The notes under the pieces are model-generated. The model saw only the letters and a list, made by a program, of their open reading frames with translations. It was not told the origin of the DNA and made no database searches. Source: Okapia johnstoni (lineage: Eukaryota; Chordata; Mammalia; Artiodactyla; Giraffidae). Taken from it: a stretch of 64,000 nt of DNA. The DNA is taken from contig CM044317.1 of the NCBI GenBank assembly GCA_024291935.2, forward strand, positions 64,098,730-64,162,729. Reading direction: 5' to 3'. The position numbers and the translations under genes are program-made. Within the stretch, counting starts at the first letter, position 1; each line of letters starts with the position of its first letter. Positions 34,218 through 47,540 of the stretch are shown in pieces.

Positions 34218-37200
34218 TTCTTGAGGACAAATCTTCTATTCATCACTCAGTGTTGCCAGCCTGCTTTCCATATGTTTTTTTGGGGTAGTGAGCAGAGTTT
34301 TTCTCTCTCTGTTTAATGGACTGGGCTCTTCTTTCTGACTTTTATCTTTAAAGCAGGGAGCTCAATCCCCACTAAACACAGGGTTTGCAGCCTCAACCGC
34401 AATCCTCAGCCAGACAGCAGGTCCTGCCCTCTTACCTCATGTCTCCTGATACTCCTCAGGACTGTTTAGCTTTTGTCACCCCTTCAATTTTCACTTTCTT
34501 CATTGTTTCTGGTATCTGTGGGCATCTTTATCTTACTTTGGAACTCTAGTAACTATAAGAAAAAATAGTTGATGTATTTCATCTAGCATTTTTATGTATG
34601 TGTGTGTATCTTCATGTTAGCTTCATCCACTGTATTGAATAGAAATTCTGTCTATTCACAGCTAAGGAAACAAACACCAGAAAATTTTCAGGACCCAAGG
34701 TTACAGAGTGAGTTGGTAGGAGAATCCTGTGCATGCCCATCTCTGGCTTTCTGCTTTACTTTCCTGCTCTTGGGGTAACTGGAATTGTTTCAAAAAGTTT
34801 AAGCCTTTTCATATATGACTTCTTCTTTTCAAAAAGCAATTAAGTTCTAAAGACTTCCAGAGTTCTATACTGTCACCAACTGCCCTTGAAATTTTGCTGT
34901 AGAACCAATAGAGAACAGAAGATCCCATTAGACTTAGAATGGATTCCACTTCATTCCAGGCAACCTGAAGTATATTTAATTTGCCAGCCTAATTTTGGAA
35001 CAGGATAGTACTTGGCAAACACAAATACCTCTAAACCTGCAGAATATTAACTCAAATATTAGCCATATGCAAACTCATCAGTTTGCTGGAATTTACAAAG
35101 ACAATATTTATAGCTCAGCTGCTCATGTGAAAAAATATTTTAAATGATTAGATTAAAATATCTAGATTTAGGGATGTAGGTCAAATTCTGGACTTTCTCT
35201 TGCTAAGGAAGAGGCTGATTTTGGATATATCAAAATGGGAGTAAAATGTTTTATGGCTAAGAGTTTGGAAGAAGAAAATTACCAAAATGCTCTCTTTCCA
35301 TTAGGTCTTATTTATTCTTCCTCATGGCATACTCTTTATAATAGTTGGTTGCATATTTGTGGTTGTCTCATTACACGTAAAAAATAATACTAGTCAGCTG
35401 TTTATATAACTGAATACTCTCAAAGCTCTTTACTGACACACACATAAAAGAATCACATAAAAGAAGTAAGTTAACATTGTGAGTTTAATTCTAATTTTGT
35501 TGAGAGACAAGTAAAGACAAGATAAACACAAACCCAAGAGCCTTCTGTATTATGTTGTAACTAAACTTTTCCATTGATGCCAGATTAATTTTAGTTATAA
35601 AATGTAGCTGATACTACATCGCTCATATTATTTTTAAACAGAAGGAATGATTCTATCAAAAATGCAACTAAATAATTCACCACTGTGATGTGAGAATCAC
35701 TTAACTAGATTTCTTTGCTTAACTCTTACATCCATATTAATGATGTATTATGTTGATTAAAATTCAAGGATCAGTTATGGCTGGGTAAACCACAACTGTT
35801 ATTTTTTAAGTCCAAATTCTCCAAATTTTTGTAGTAAATATTATGTGTAACGAATCTTTGGTATCTACTTGTGGACTGTTCTAAGTAAATAAATTAGAAG
35901 CATACCTGTGCATTTTGTGGGAAATTATTAAACCCTTTACAAATATAATCACTGGAAATATATTTCAATTGATTTATTCTAAGAACCAAAGTGCAGTGTA
36001 CAACCAGGAGATTGTTTTTTATTCATGGTCATTTCTTATGAAATTAATTCACATCCTAATGTGATTAATGTCAGTTGGAGATAAAATAATTCATTGAATG
36101 TGAATATTTGTACAATCTAAACATTCTTACTCATCTACATAGTCTGGCAAATATTAAAGAAATTTCTATTGAGCCAGATATAGTTAATTGTTCTCTTTCT
36201 AGGAAAAGCTTAGTAATTATGAAAGAGAAAGCTCAGTGAAAGATTTTTGACTGTCATTGACTGTAATTTTTTGCCTTGTCTATGAAAGAAGAAAGAGATG
36301 TAAATTGAATGAAGTATTAATATATGTTCATTGTTACAAAGATGCTTACCCAGTAATCACTGAGAAATAATTTGGAGGCCCAAGAATTATGAGCATTTGA
36401 TAAATCAATGTATTAAATTATCTCTGGAGTGTCTTGGAATTCCAATGGTTCTCTTTACTTTGAGACTGAGGTGGCTTAGGTCCATGGGTCTAATACTGAG
36501 AAGACAGAAACTTCACATCTGCTTTCATGCCTGCAGCAATTTATTGGTTTTTTTCCACATCTTTTCCAGAAAGAGCAAATCCTTATGCTGTACAACCACT
36601 CTCTGTTCTAACAGTAAGCTCTTTTCCATTTTGATTCCCTCTCACCTGCTTTCAGAAATGTTTATGTCAGCTTATCAGGAAATAGGATCCATGCCCACAG
36701 TAGTCACCATTGGGAACAGATCACTTTCCCTGGGGGTTTCCCCTCCAGTGGCTCCACATGCGGTACCTGAGATGTTGCTGAGCCGGCAGCATCTTGGTGC
36801 ACAGGGCAGATTGTACATATGCTACTGGGGCCTCACACAGGCACCTGCTTTAGTGTCATTCTGCAGACACAGAATGAAATGTCCTTCAAAATAAAGGAGC
36901 AAAGCATTTCCATTGTTCTGTTTTACTAGTTGCTGTCTTTTGGTTTGCCCAAACATGTGTGTTTTCTCTAAGAAAAGAGGTAACCATATGATCCTTTGAT
37001 TAATCCCGTAAGACCCAGTTGAGCTTCACTGAACAGAAAATCCTTTTCAAGAGGATGGTGGGAACATTTTTCACTGCTATGTCTGAAGAAAAAGAAAACT
37101 AACATAACATAACATAGTAGAGTGGTGGTTCTATAGCATTAAAGGTCTACCTATCTCTTTTACCCATTTCTTTTTGGAAGTTCTAAAAGCAGAATTTTTT

Positions 37201-38515
37201 ACTCCTTGCAGGGAGAAAAAGATGTGGAGTGTGTGTATGTGTGTGTGTGTGAAATAAGATGAAACAGTTAGATAATTGGAGGAATATTAAACCTCTTCAC
37301 TTTCTTTTCATCCTCCCCACTCCTCTTTCCCTTAACATGTCCCACCAACTGACTGTGCTATAGACACTCTGAGCACATTTCCATAACCATCTCATTAGGC
37401 AGCAGAGCCAACATCTGGTTAAGCTCTTTTGTCAATCAACAGGTATTTAGCACTTGAAAAAAAATCCATTTGAAAAGATTTGACTTTTTCCTCATAAAAA
37501 TACCCCAATTATTTTAAAAATGATGATATTAGCAATTACAATCACCGTCTCCCAACGGGATTCTGCCTATCTTCTCTACAGTAGTAGTGCTGATTTGGCT
37601 GCTCTAATGAAGTGGTCCTCCCCCTGTCACTTAGTTAGGTAACTGATCATTGGCCTATCTACGTTTTCTAGATGTTCTTGGCAAGTAAACAATGGTAACA
37701 TAGGAACTTGGCACTTTGACAAGATGATCAGACTCTTTGATACTGGTGAAACCCCAGAGGGGAGAAAGCTTATTATATAGAAGTCTTTTGTGAAGTAGTG
37801 GTGACTGGGAGTGAGGTATTTTAATAGATCTATGCTCAGTTATGGTATCTAGTGAACAGTAGCGGGGATGCTAAATGCCCTGCAGAAAGTAGGACGGTCT
37901 TCTAAAAGGTAGAACTGTCCCATCTATTTGCCAAAAGTGCCCCTGGAGAAAACACCTGGGCCTGGTGTATATTGTGAAATGAAGTGTGCCTTTAAGCCCT
38001 CTCGAGCTTCCCACCTAGCAGTTGCTCCTCTGTGTCGTACAAAGCCCCTGTTACTCCCACGTGTACCATGGACCACTACTCACCTTGCTTCTAGTCACTT
38101 TATGACACTCCTGGACACAGTCTGCTTCAGAGAATGTTACTCCTTCTCCCTGCAACCAAAGTGAGGACTGATCCCACAGTGCCTCCCTACTCTACACTTC
38201 CATTATGTTATCTGATCCTACTGGGATTTGGCAAAACTAAAGAAAAAGATGTTGTAAATAGGTAAATGTTTAAAACTACACTAAATATGACTTTCTGTAT
38301 AGTATAATGGGGAAAAAAGGACTGGAGTTAGTGATACTGCTAACCATTCTTAAGTTTGAGATGCCCCATTATAACACTCTCTAAATCTTTGCCATGTGAA
38401 TCCATCTTTCAGAAACTTTGTGCTATAACCATGAAACTATTTTTCCCCGGGATTCATCACCTTCCTCAGCAGCATGTTTTCTGAGGTCTGGGTAAGTCTA
38501 TCTAGAATTATAACA
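34218..38515. other. Repeat-poor intergenic stretch
   Basis: About 4.3 kb with no repeat I can name except a short GT run at 37222-37250. The longest frame (165 residues, 36397-36894) has no recognisable domain. This is the longest quiet block in the window upstream of SLC35F1 and could hold conserved regulatory DNA, but nothing in the sequence proves it. Confidence 0.4.
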
Positions 38516-38790
38516 TATGTACACAAACAAACGCACACATACATATACATACTTATATGTATACACATCTATATGTATATAGTGTAGTATAGTGATAGTG
38601 TAGTATATTTTATATACTGTATAGTATGCTATATACATTGTATATACTAAATATATATATATATATTTAGTACCTATAACATATACATGCTACTTTACTA
38701 AGTGTATATATATTTAGTATATACAATGTATACAACATATACTAAGTATTTATGTGGTGTGTGTGTGTGTATGTGTATGATGCATACTAG
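38516..38790. repeat. AT-rich low-complexity tract with inverted repeat
   Basis: Mixed TA/TG/CA-rich sequence. Arms 38632-38659 and 38705-38732 are perfect 28-base reverse complements, separated by 45 bases, and can form a hairpin or cruciform. Confidence 0.93.
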
Positions 38791-38979
38791 AGGTTTAATC
38801 AAGGCTCACTGAATGGATGAATAAATGAATGAATGAAGAAGATTCCCTCTCCTCCATTCCTGCAGTGACTCTTCAATTTTGCTTAAGATAGATTTGATTT
38901 CTGTTGCTTGAAGTTAATAATCCTGACTGAGAATTGTTTTTTTTTTTTTTAAAGCCCTTATCTTTTGAGAAGAAGAAAG

Positions 38980-39168
38980 TGAAAGTGAAAGTGGCTCAGT
39001 CTGACTCTTTGCGGTCCCATGGACTGTATAGTCCATGGAATTCTCCAGGGCAGGATAATGGAGTGTGTAGCCTTTCCCTTCTCCAGGGGATCTTCCCAAC
39101 CCAGGGATCGAACCCAGGTCTCCCACATTGCAGGTGGATTCTTTACCAGCTGAGCCACAAGGGAAGCC
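38980..39168 (-). repeat. Bov-tA SINE
   Basis: Antisense copy with the 'gactgtatagtccatgg' palindromic signature and a GTGAAAGTGAAAGT tail, ending 'ccacaagggaagccc'. Confidence 0.92.
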
Positions 39169-40302
39169 CATCTAAATTCATTATTTTCAACTACAGAGTT
39201 TGTCAGTTATCCGTGGCTCAACTCTGCTCTTGAGCACTTTCTGAGAAACACAGTTGGGTAATACATAATTTCAACCCCTTTTCAGATGTTTAGCACGATT
39301 TCTTCTACTGTAGCTCTGTTGAACAGACATGAGTCTTCTCCTTACTCTGCCTTCTGACTTTCTAACACTCTGAGTAAATCACATACGCAAGAACTTCAAT
39401 CCCCATGCAGGCTGTCCTCAGCAACACCTGACACCCTTACCTTAAAACTTTAAGAGAACTGATCCTCCACATATATCAACCTCTGTATCCCTTTCTTCTT
39501 TGTGCCTGGTTGTTTTCTGGGAGTAACTATCCCTGAGAAACAATAGAAAGAGCTTCTGAGGTAGAGTGAGGTGGAGAAGAGAATGACTTCTCAAGAAGCA
39601 TCACTCACAGGACAGATGGGAAGTTGCCAGTTTTCCGATTGATGTTTCTCTGACTCAGTGATTAAACAGTGGGGAGTAGTAAAGTTGTCTCACTCCCTAT
39701 TATCATGTGGGTATCATATGGCTCCTCTGTATAGTTAGTTTGATCTGTTGTACACTTAGAGGAAATGCCTCTCAAGTCTGAGCATCAACCGAGTATCATT
39801 TTCAGGTTGCAGCCTCAGAAATGTAGATATCCCTTTATGGTTCTTTATAAATATTTTTGTGGAAAGGTGGAGAGATCATGTTAGAACTGAAACTAAAAGG
39901 CCCAGGAATTATTCATATACAAGTTATATTTCAAGTGTTTTTAAGGGCCTTTTACCAAATATGTCATATACTCAAGTATAAGTCCAGCTATTACTAGTAT
40001 TCATACATTTCAAATTTTGATAATGTGATTCTCTAATTCAGAGGCATAGATTCCAGCTTTGACTTTGACCATTGTCAGTATTGGAACTCTGGTCCCCCTG
40101 TCTCCATTTCAAATCCTTCTAGTCCACAAGAAGGTGTGAAGAGTTTCAGTGGTATGTTGTCAAATGTGCCTGCTGCCTTGAGGCTCTCTGTTTGCTGTTG
40201 GACCGTTATTTCCAATGATGGTGGTGGCCTTGAATTGACTTTCAGAGCTTGTCTGGAGCCTTACTGGTGGCAGCCACAATTTCCTCATCGATGACTGCAC
40301 TT
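39169..40302. other. Unassigned intergenic sequence
   Basis: No recognised repeat or gene. Confidence 0.4.
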
Positions 40303-40412
40303 GGGCTTCCCTTGTGGCTCAGCTGGTAAAGAATCTGTCTGCAATGTGGGAGACCTGGGTTTGATCCCTGGGTTGGGAAGATCCCCTGGAGAAGAGAAAG
40401 GCTACCCAGCTC
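40303..40412 (+). repeat. Bov-tA head only (3' truncated)
   Basis: GGGCTTCCCTTGTGGCTCAG through 'gaagatcccctggagaagag' and then an abrupt end at 'ggctaccca'. The BovB-derived tail is missing, which is unusual because reverse transcription starts at that end. Deletion after insertion is likely. Confidence 0.88.
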
Positions 40413-43400
40413 TTAAAGTGCTTCTATATTCATTTAGATTTAAGCTCTTTGAATGTGAGAGACATCCCTGTACTTTGTAAGAAGCCTACAGACCACATGA
40501 ACACTCTGGTGTCTGGTGCAGAGGTGACATCTGATGGCTGTTGGTTTATTGATTACCATGAAGGTGGAGGTTGTTATGTGTGAAGTGGCACACTTGCAGA
40601 CTGGGAAACTGAATCTCAGCTTTACATGTTGTTAGAAAACCATGCTATGAATGGAGAAGGACTTTCCATATGTTTCACTTGTATTTATCGGCATTTTCTA
40701 TGTTTGTAGCCACTAATTCCTATGTGCTGTCTCATTTAATTTACTCTTTACTGCAGACATAATTATTAGATTTTTCACTGACAGAAGAATTCAGGTTCAG
40801 AAGTTATTATAAGGTCACAGTAAAGAGAACAACAACAACACTCATGAAATTCCAAGAATTTTAGGAATTGTGAGCCATGAAGACCAAATATATAAAAAAT
40901 GTATTTCTTATAAATCTCAGTATCACAGCCATTCACTGAATTTGTGGAGTTATTTCAGGAGAAAGATACTGAATTCAGTTTAGTATTTTGGGTTCTAGAT
41001 GTTTGTGGGATAAAAAAGTAAAGATAGTAGGCAGTAATCTATAGTAGTCAGAAGCTCTGGAGAAGGACTTTGTTCTGAAAAATCATGTCAAAATGGTTTG
41101 AAAGTCATTTCCTATAGATGATAATTGAAGCCATAAAAACATATGAGATTGCCTAAGGAGAGGTTGTGGAGCAACCAGTTACCAAATTATTTTAAGATAT
41201 ATGGCTATCATTGTTTAGGGGATGGCTTATAACTCAGAAAGCTTGTGATTTTGTAAGTAACCTCAAGGAAGAAGTCTAGAGACTGAGACTTGAGGAATTC
41301 TGACGTTTGATGTGTGGGTGTGGGAGAATGAGTTTATAGAAGAGACTAAAAAGAGCTGCTAGGCTAGAATTAAACCAGGAACTTGTGGGTAATGATGGGA
41401 TTCGCTGGGAAATCTAATTTTGTACAGAAAGAATTAGTGTCATCAAAGGCTAAGGTGAGGACTAAAACCTGTGCTGAGTTTTACAATGTGGAAATCATTG
41501 ATAAACTCAGTGAAAGTTTTTATGTGAAGTTACTGGACAGAAGTCAGACTGATTGAGGAGTGAAGGGAAAGTGAGAAAGCTGGGATAATGAATCAATGAG
41601 TTCAACAGTTTGGCTTCGAGGGGATGATGAGAAATGGGAGGATGATGAGGAATCTAGAGAAGGTAGCTTTTTTAAGATTGAAGAGGCTTAAGTATGTTTG
41701 AATATCTGCAGGACAAGGAAGATGTCTTATACATAGGAGGAAGAAGAGACAATTGATCGATAATATAACTGAGAAGGAATGATAGAATAATGTTTCTTCT
41801 CAGAGGACACACCAAAAAACTTTAGTTGGGAAGTCAAAGAGTAAAATAGCTGGAGAAAGCGTGTCAGAGGTACAGCTGGTGGCTTTTGTGTTTGATTTCT
41901 AAACGAACTTTAACCCCAGATATTTAGTCTTAACCAATCACAGTCATATCACTCTTTTTGCCTTAATAGTCTAGGACTGGTAGGTGGCCTAGTCATGGTC
42001 AATAACATGTAGGAGAGATCTGCTTATGGGTTTCTGGAAGACGTGGCTCCTTTATTTTCTGGATGTTGGTATATTTGGATCTCACACCCAGAAATGCTAT
42101 CTCTGGCAACACTGAAGGAAACAAGTTAAGGGCAGAACCAACTCCCTGAGGCTGGTAGATAAAGATGGATAGAATCTAGTTCTATGCTAACATCTTGGAG
42201 ACATTGTGTTAACTGATTCTGGCTCCTGCCCAACTCTTGTATAATGAGAACATTATACTATACAATACATTTCCTGTTGTGTGAGCCAGTTTGAACCAAG
42301 GGTTTCAGCTACTAGAAGCTGGATATGTTCTAATAGGACAGTAGGACTAGTTGCTCTCAGGACAGCACTGACCTTGGAGTAGCAGCTGGCTTCTAAGACT
42401 AGATAATACTCATATTTTGAGATCCCACAGAAATCTGTGAGCTTTACGCTGGTTCCACATAGAACACTGATGCTATTTGTGGTTGTTTCTGAGGTGAATA
42501 CACCTCAGTGCTGGGTGACAGAGACATCATTTTAGGACTGAATCAATACACAAGTAACCAGTGCTCATAGAATCTCATGACCTTGCAAAGTCAGCCCTAA
42601 CTAAATTATCCCTGAGAAAAATTGACCCTCAGTAAGGTTTTGGGCCTCTGTAAAGTTTATTACCAAGTAGAGAATATGGCAGGCTTCACTGTGAGTCACA
42701 AAATAAAAATCTGGAGTTAAATACAAAATTAGGAGCTTACTTGGGTTTCTGAGTAAACAACAATATCACAAATATGTTTTTGTATTTATGGGGAAAAGTA
42801 AGTAGAAATGCTTTAAAAATAAAAAAGAACTTATAGGTAAAAGAAAAGTTGTTATTGAGTTGGAGGTAGGCTATTTGCCTTTTCACTGTTTGACAATTTA
42901 ATGTTGAAAAATACCTGATACGAGATAATTCATTTCCATTGACTTTAACAACTCATGTTCACAACCTTACAGGGTAAAGACAAACCAACTGTATCCAGCT
43001 GAATGAATAAACTCAACCGTGTTTAATTTCTGATTTACCAAGTGAAAAAAAATGTTTATCATCTTCCTACCTTCCCCACTTTGCTGACAAAGGATATTAA
43101 CTAGAAAATGACGTCTCACCATTTATTAATATTCTATCATGTTATGTCAATGTTACAGACAAGAAATTGTTGAATTGTAGCTGAATTAATCTGTTGGGAA
43201 ATTGAAGGTTTATCAATGAGGAAAGGATAGATCTCTCTGGAGAATGGAAGCACAAGTAGCAAATTAATGAATCTGCCTATAGACTTACTGTGACGATTAT
43301 TTGTTAGCTTAACTAAGACATTTTTGCCGCTTTTGGTAGAGACTCCTTCTTTCCCCTGTTAGCTGCATTTGCTCAAGCAGGTGTGTTGACAACTCCAAGA

Positions 43401-43514
43401 ATTCAGTGGAGGAAAAATAATGTCAGGGTTATACTTCTACATTTCCCTCCACTTTTTTTTTCTTAGAAAAAAAATGTTTATTTTTGTCAAATTTATATCT
43501 GCACATTGTTTATT
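40413..43514. other. Repeat-poor intergenic stretch
   Basis: About 3.1 kb without a repeat or gene I recognise and without any long reading frame. Confidence 0.4.
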
Positions 43515-43612
43515 TCTTTTTATTCTATTTTTAATTGAAGGGTAATTACAGTATTGTGTTGGTTTCTGCCATACATCAATATGGATCAGTCATAATATGC
43601 ATAGTTTCAAGA
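43515..43612 (-). repeat. Short L1 3' end
   Basis: 'tttttattctatttttaatt' then 'gaagggtaattacagtattg' and 'catacatcaatatggatcag' is the antisense ruminant L1 3' terminus, as at 59890. Confidence 0.65.
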
Positions 43613-44004
43613 TTCAATCCCAAAAGGTTTGTTAAGCAAAAACCTTGGTTTTTTTTTTCCCATTCTACCATTTTTTCCCTTCACCAAAAGCAATCACTTT
43701 CCACTGTCTTAGTTGATTCTCTTATTGATTGATTTCTCACTATGGAAGCCGTGGGTTTAGCTTTCTGTTTTCCTGTCCATAAATATACATATGCATCATT
43801 CCATTCTCTCATCAATCAGGTTTAGTTATAAATTTAACTAGATCAAGAGGCAGTGTCTGCACTGTTATGGCTCAGCAAACACTATTCAGAGTTTAGACAA
43901 TTAATGAACTATGATTACATTTCACCTCCTGCCTTAACAACTCTTGGTTATCACTGGAGTTCTTAAGCACCGTTTTAAAATTTTTATTTTTTTCTTGCTG
44001 TTAA

Positions 44005-44738
44005 TGAAAGTGAAAGAGGAGAGTGAAAAAGTTGGCTTAAAGCTCAACGTTCAGAAAACTAAGATCGTGGCATCTGGTCCCATCACTTCATGGGAAATAG
44101 ATGGGGAAACAGTGGAAACAGAGTCAGACTTTATTTTTTTGGGCTCCAAAATTGCTGCTGATGGTGATTGCAGCCATTAAATTAAAAGACGCTTACTCCT
44201 TGGAAGGAAGGTAATGACCAACCTAGACAGAATATTTAAAAGCAAAGACATTACTCTGCCCACAAAGGTCCGTCTAGTCAAGGCTATGGTTTTTCCGGTG
44301 GTCATGTATGGATGTGAGAGTTGGACGGTGAAGAAAGCTGAGCGCTGCAGAATTGATGCTTTTGAACTGTGGTGTTGGAGAAGACTCTTGAGAGTCCCTT
44401 GGACTGCAAGAAGATCCAACCAGTCCATCCTAAAGGAGATCAGTCCTGGGTGTTCATTGGAAGGACTGATGTTGAAGCTGAAACTCCAATACTTTGGCCA
44501 CCTCACGCGAACGGTTGACTCATTGGAAAAGACTCTAATGCTTGGAAGGATTGGGGGCAGGAGGAGAAGGGGACGACAGAGGATGAGATGGTTGGATGGC
44601 ATCACTGACTCGATAGACATGGGTTTGGGTGGACTCAAGGAGTTGGTAATGGACAGGGAGGCCTGGTGTGCTGCGATTCATGGGGTCGCAAAGAGTCGGA
44701 TACGACTGAGTGACTGAACTGAACTGAACTGAACTGAA
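44005..44738 (+). repeat. 5'-truncated BovB, sense
   Basis: The last ~730 bases of BovB, ending in the terminal ACTGA run (CTGAACTGAACTGAACTGAA). A 78-residue frame (43944-44180) and a 167-residue frame (44214-44717) are the C-terminal part of the BovB ORF, with only one in-frame stop at 44178-44180 between them. It lacks the endonuclease and catalytic motif, so it codes for nothing functional. Confidence 0.93.
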
Positions 44739-44911
44739 GATCTACCCATTATTTTCCCTTACCTTCTCCACAAATTTTCCACCAGTTTGCTTTCTTCTCT
44801 CCTGCATGAATTCAATTATGTGAATGAAACTCTGAAGCTCTATCATTCAAGATGCCACGCTTTTAGTAGTGTGTGTTGAGTAGATTCAACCAGACTTCAG
44901 TTCAAAACCAT

Positions 44912-45027
44912 CATCAACACCACAGTTCAAAAGCATCAATTCTTCGGTGCTCAGCTTTCTTCACAGTCCAACTCTCACATCCATACATGACTATTGGAAA
45001 AACCATAGCCTTGGCTAGACGGACCTG
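44912..45027 (-). repeat. Internal BovB fragment, opposite strand
   Basis: 'aacaccacagttcaaaagca' to 'ttggctagacggacc' is antisense BovB matching about 44263-44385 of the nearby sense copy. It has neither BovB end and lies 173 bases after the sense copy. Confidence 0.9.
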
Positions 45028-45354
45028 AGGAAAAAAAGTGATATAATGGCACAGGGAAAGTAGATGGGCACTGGGCATTTGCAGCAGCACAAGCAATTCC
45101 AGACAACTGTTGAGCAATTTGGGGAGAATCATCAGTTACTTTTGGAGCATGACTTTGAAGTTTTTGTCTGATAAACTCATAGGTGTGGTCTATGCTAAAC
45201 AGATGGGTCAAAATGCCTGGTGATCCTGAGGTCTGAATCACAGACGAAATTCTACTCTTTCTTGAGTGGAAGTGTCTTCAAAATCAGCAACATTAGAGAA
45301 GGTGTAGCTGAGAGACAACTTGTGCTTCCTAAAGGAATTCAGCAGTGCTAGTAT

Positions 45355-45570
45355 GTGGGCTTGCCTGGTGGCTCAGTGGTAAAGAATCTGTCTGCCAATA
45401 CAAGACACGTGGGTTCAATCCTTGAGTCGGGAAGATCCCCTAGAGAAGGAAATAGCAATCCACTTCAGTATTTTTGCCTGGGAAAATCCATGGACAGAGG
45501 AGCCTAGGGGGGCTGCAGTCTATGAGGTCACAAAAGAATCAGACATGACTTAGTGACTAAACAACAACAG
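45355..45570 (+). repeat. Bov-tA SINE
   Basis: 'gggcttgcctggtggctcag' to 'agacatgacttagtgacta' with an ACAACAACAG tail. Confidence 0.9.
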
Positions 45571-46814
45571 AAATGTGTGTGTCTTAAACGAGGCTCAGAA
45601 GATCTAAGTGAAGAATGGAATGAAAATTTTGCAATAGTGATGTGCCACTAACCACAACTGGCCAGAGAGGTAAACTGAGCAATCCAGTGTGACCCTGACA
45701 TCCATGTGCCAGCACTGAAAAACTACATACATCCCCAGCCAACAGACCTCATTCCTTTTCTGTTTGCTTACAGCTCACAGAGGATAGATTTTGAGGCCAA
45801 GGAGGCAGCAGGGAAAAGGGAAATAGGCCTTCCCACGTCTTTTCTGTTTAATTCCATTTAGACACACCACTTGACCTTTGCGCTTTTGGTACCTGTCTCT
45901 CAAATGCAATTCAACTCCTTTTTAAGAGATGCTTATGAAATGCAGAATTATAGGATAAGAAGGGGAGCTGACGTTGTATCCCCTTTACCATAAAGAATAA
46001 TAAAAACACAAGGCTGGAGGCTTCTTTGGGTTCTTATAGGGAGATTGAAATCCTACATCTCTCATCCTGCTCCCTCCCATCTTGGTTTTCTCCCTTTCTG
46101 ACTCACTGGAGATTTAGATCATTTGCATTCAGCAGTCTCTTGAGAGGAATGACCAGGCACAAACGCTGACATTAAAGTGCAGACACAGCACCGAGTTGTG
46201 ATGGGCCTAAAACAGTCAAAGGGAAGCAAGCCAAATGTGAAGGAACAGGGCACGGAAGCAACCAGTCATTCTAGGCAGACACCTGAAATGACCATAAATG
46301 TTGTTTTAATGCAGAGACTCCAGCCACGATTTGCTGCCTGTTTCAGCTGAAGTGTATTTCGTTCACGTCTCCTACACTTGGTGGGTCTTCCAAGGGCAAA
46401 CTCATTATGAACTATTAGAATCTTAATGCCCATGAGGTTACAAACTCTGGTCCTATTTGTGACAATTCTTCAGAGTGTCTGAGGTGGAAAAAATCTGAGA
46501 ATGAAAGGCTGTTGAGAAAGAACGGGACAGTGTGTTCATTTTCAAAGGGGAAATGTTCTAATTTGAGTTAATTTTGGTAGAAAAAGACCTTAGGGATATT
46601 TCAGGTGGGAACTGGAATTTACATAAATTGAAACGTAGATCGGAGAGTTTTTTTAGATGGCTGTTTCCTCAAATGTTCCTTAGTGTTTAAAAAGGGCTCC
46701 CAATATTGTTAAAGAAATGGAAACTTACATTTTAACAACAAAAAAATGAATCTCATCTTCTTTTTATCCTCTTCTCTTCCATTTGCCCTCTGTTAATCAG
46801 ATAGTTAATTCCTT
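45571..46814. other. Unassigned intergenic sequence
   Basis: About 1.2 kb without a recognised repeat or gene. Confidence 0.4.
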
Positions 46815-47243
46815 TTTTAAAAAAATTAACTTTTTTACTTTTAAACTATTTATTTTGTATTGGGGTACAACTGGTTAGCAAATAATGCTATGATAGTTCC
46901 AGGTAAACAGCAAAGGGACTCAGCCATACATATACATGTACCCATTCTCCCCCAAACTCCTTTGCCATCCAGTCTGTCACGTAACATTGAGCAGAGTTCC
47001 ACGTGCTATACAATGGGTCCTTGTTGGTTATCCATTTTAAATATAGCAGTGTATACATGTTCATCCCAAACTCCCTAACTATCCCTTCCCCCCTACTCCT
47101 CCCAACCATAATCTCATTTTCAAAGTCTGTGAGTCTGTTTTGTACGTAAACATTTGTATCATTTCTTTTTCCATTCCACATATAAAGGATGTCATACAAT
47201 ATTTCGCCTTCTCTGTCTGACTTCACTCAGTATGACACTCTAA
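46815..47243 (-). repeat. L1 3' UTR
   Basis: Antisense ruminant L1 3' end: 'attttgtattggggtacaac', 'gctatacaatgggtccttgt' and 'catataaaggatgtcataca'. TAATTCCTT (46806) and TAATTCATT (47241) may be an imperfect target duplication. Confidence 0.8.
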
Positions 47244-47378
47244 TTCATTACTTTCTTGAGTGTTGCTTTCTCCACAACCCCCTTTTCTGTGGCAAATCCT
47301 ATCACCAATATTTTTTATTTGCTGGTTTCCAGTGCATTTGGCAGTGGTGGTATCAGCATATCTCTCTATAGATATGAA

Positions 47379-47540
47379 AAGTGAAAGTGTTAGTTGCTCA
47401 GTCCTGTCCCACTCTGCACCCCCATCGACTGTAGCCTGCCAGGTTCCTCTGTCCATGGGATTCTCTAGGCAAAACACCGGAGTGGGTAGCCATTCCCTTC
47501 TCCAGAGGATCTTCCCAACCCAAGGATCGAACTTGGGTCT
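47379..47540 (-). repeat. Bov-tA SINE, 5' truncated
   Basis: Antisense tail plus part of the head ('gtgttagttgctcagtcctg' to 'aaggatcgaacttgggtct'). Confidence 0.85.

Noticed and set aside
36397..36894. 165-residue plus-strand frame in a repeat-poor region
   Set aside because: No domain, no splice or promoter context, and unremarkable codon use. Kept only as unassigned.
44214..44717. 167-residue plus-strand frame that looks well conserved
   Set aside because: It is the C-terminal part of the BovB ORF in a 5'-truncated copy, without the endonuclease or catalytic motif.
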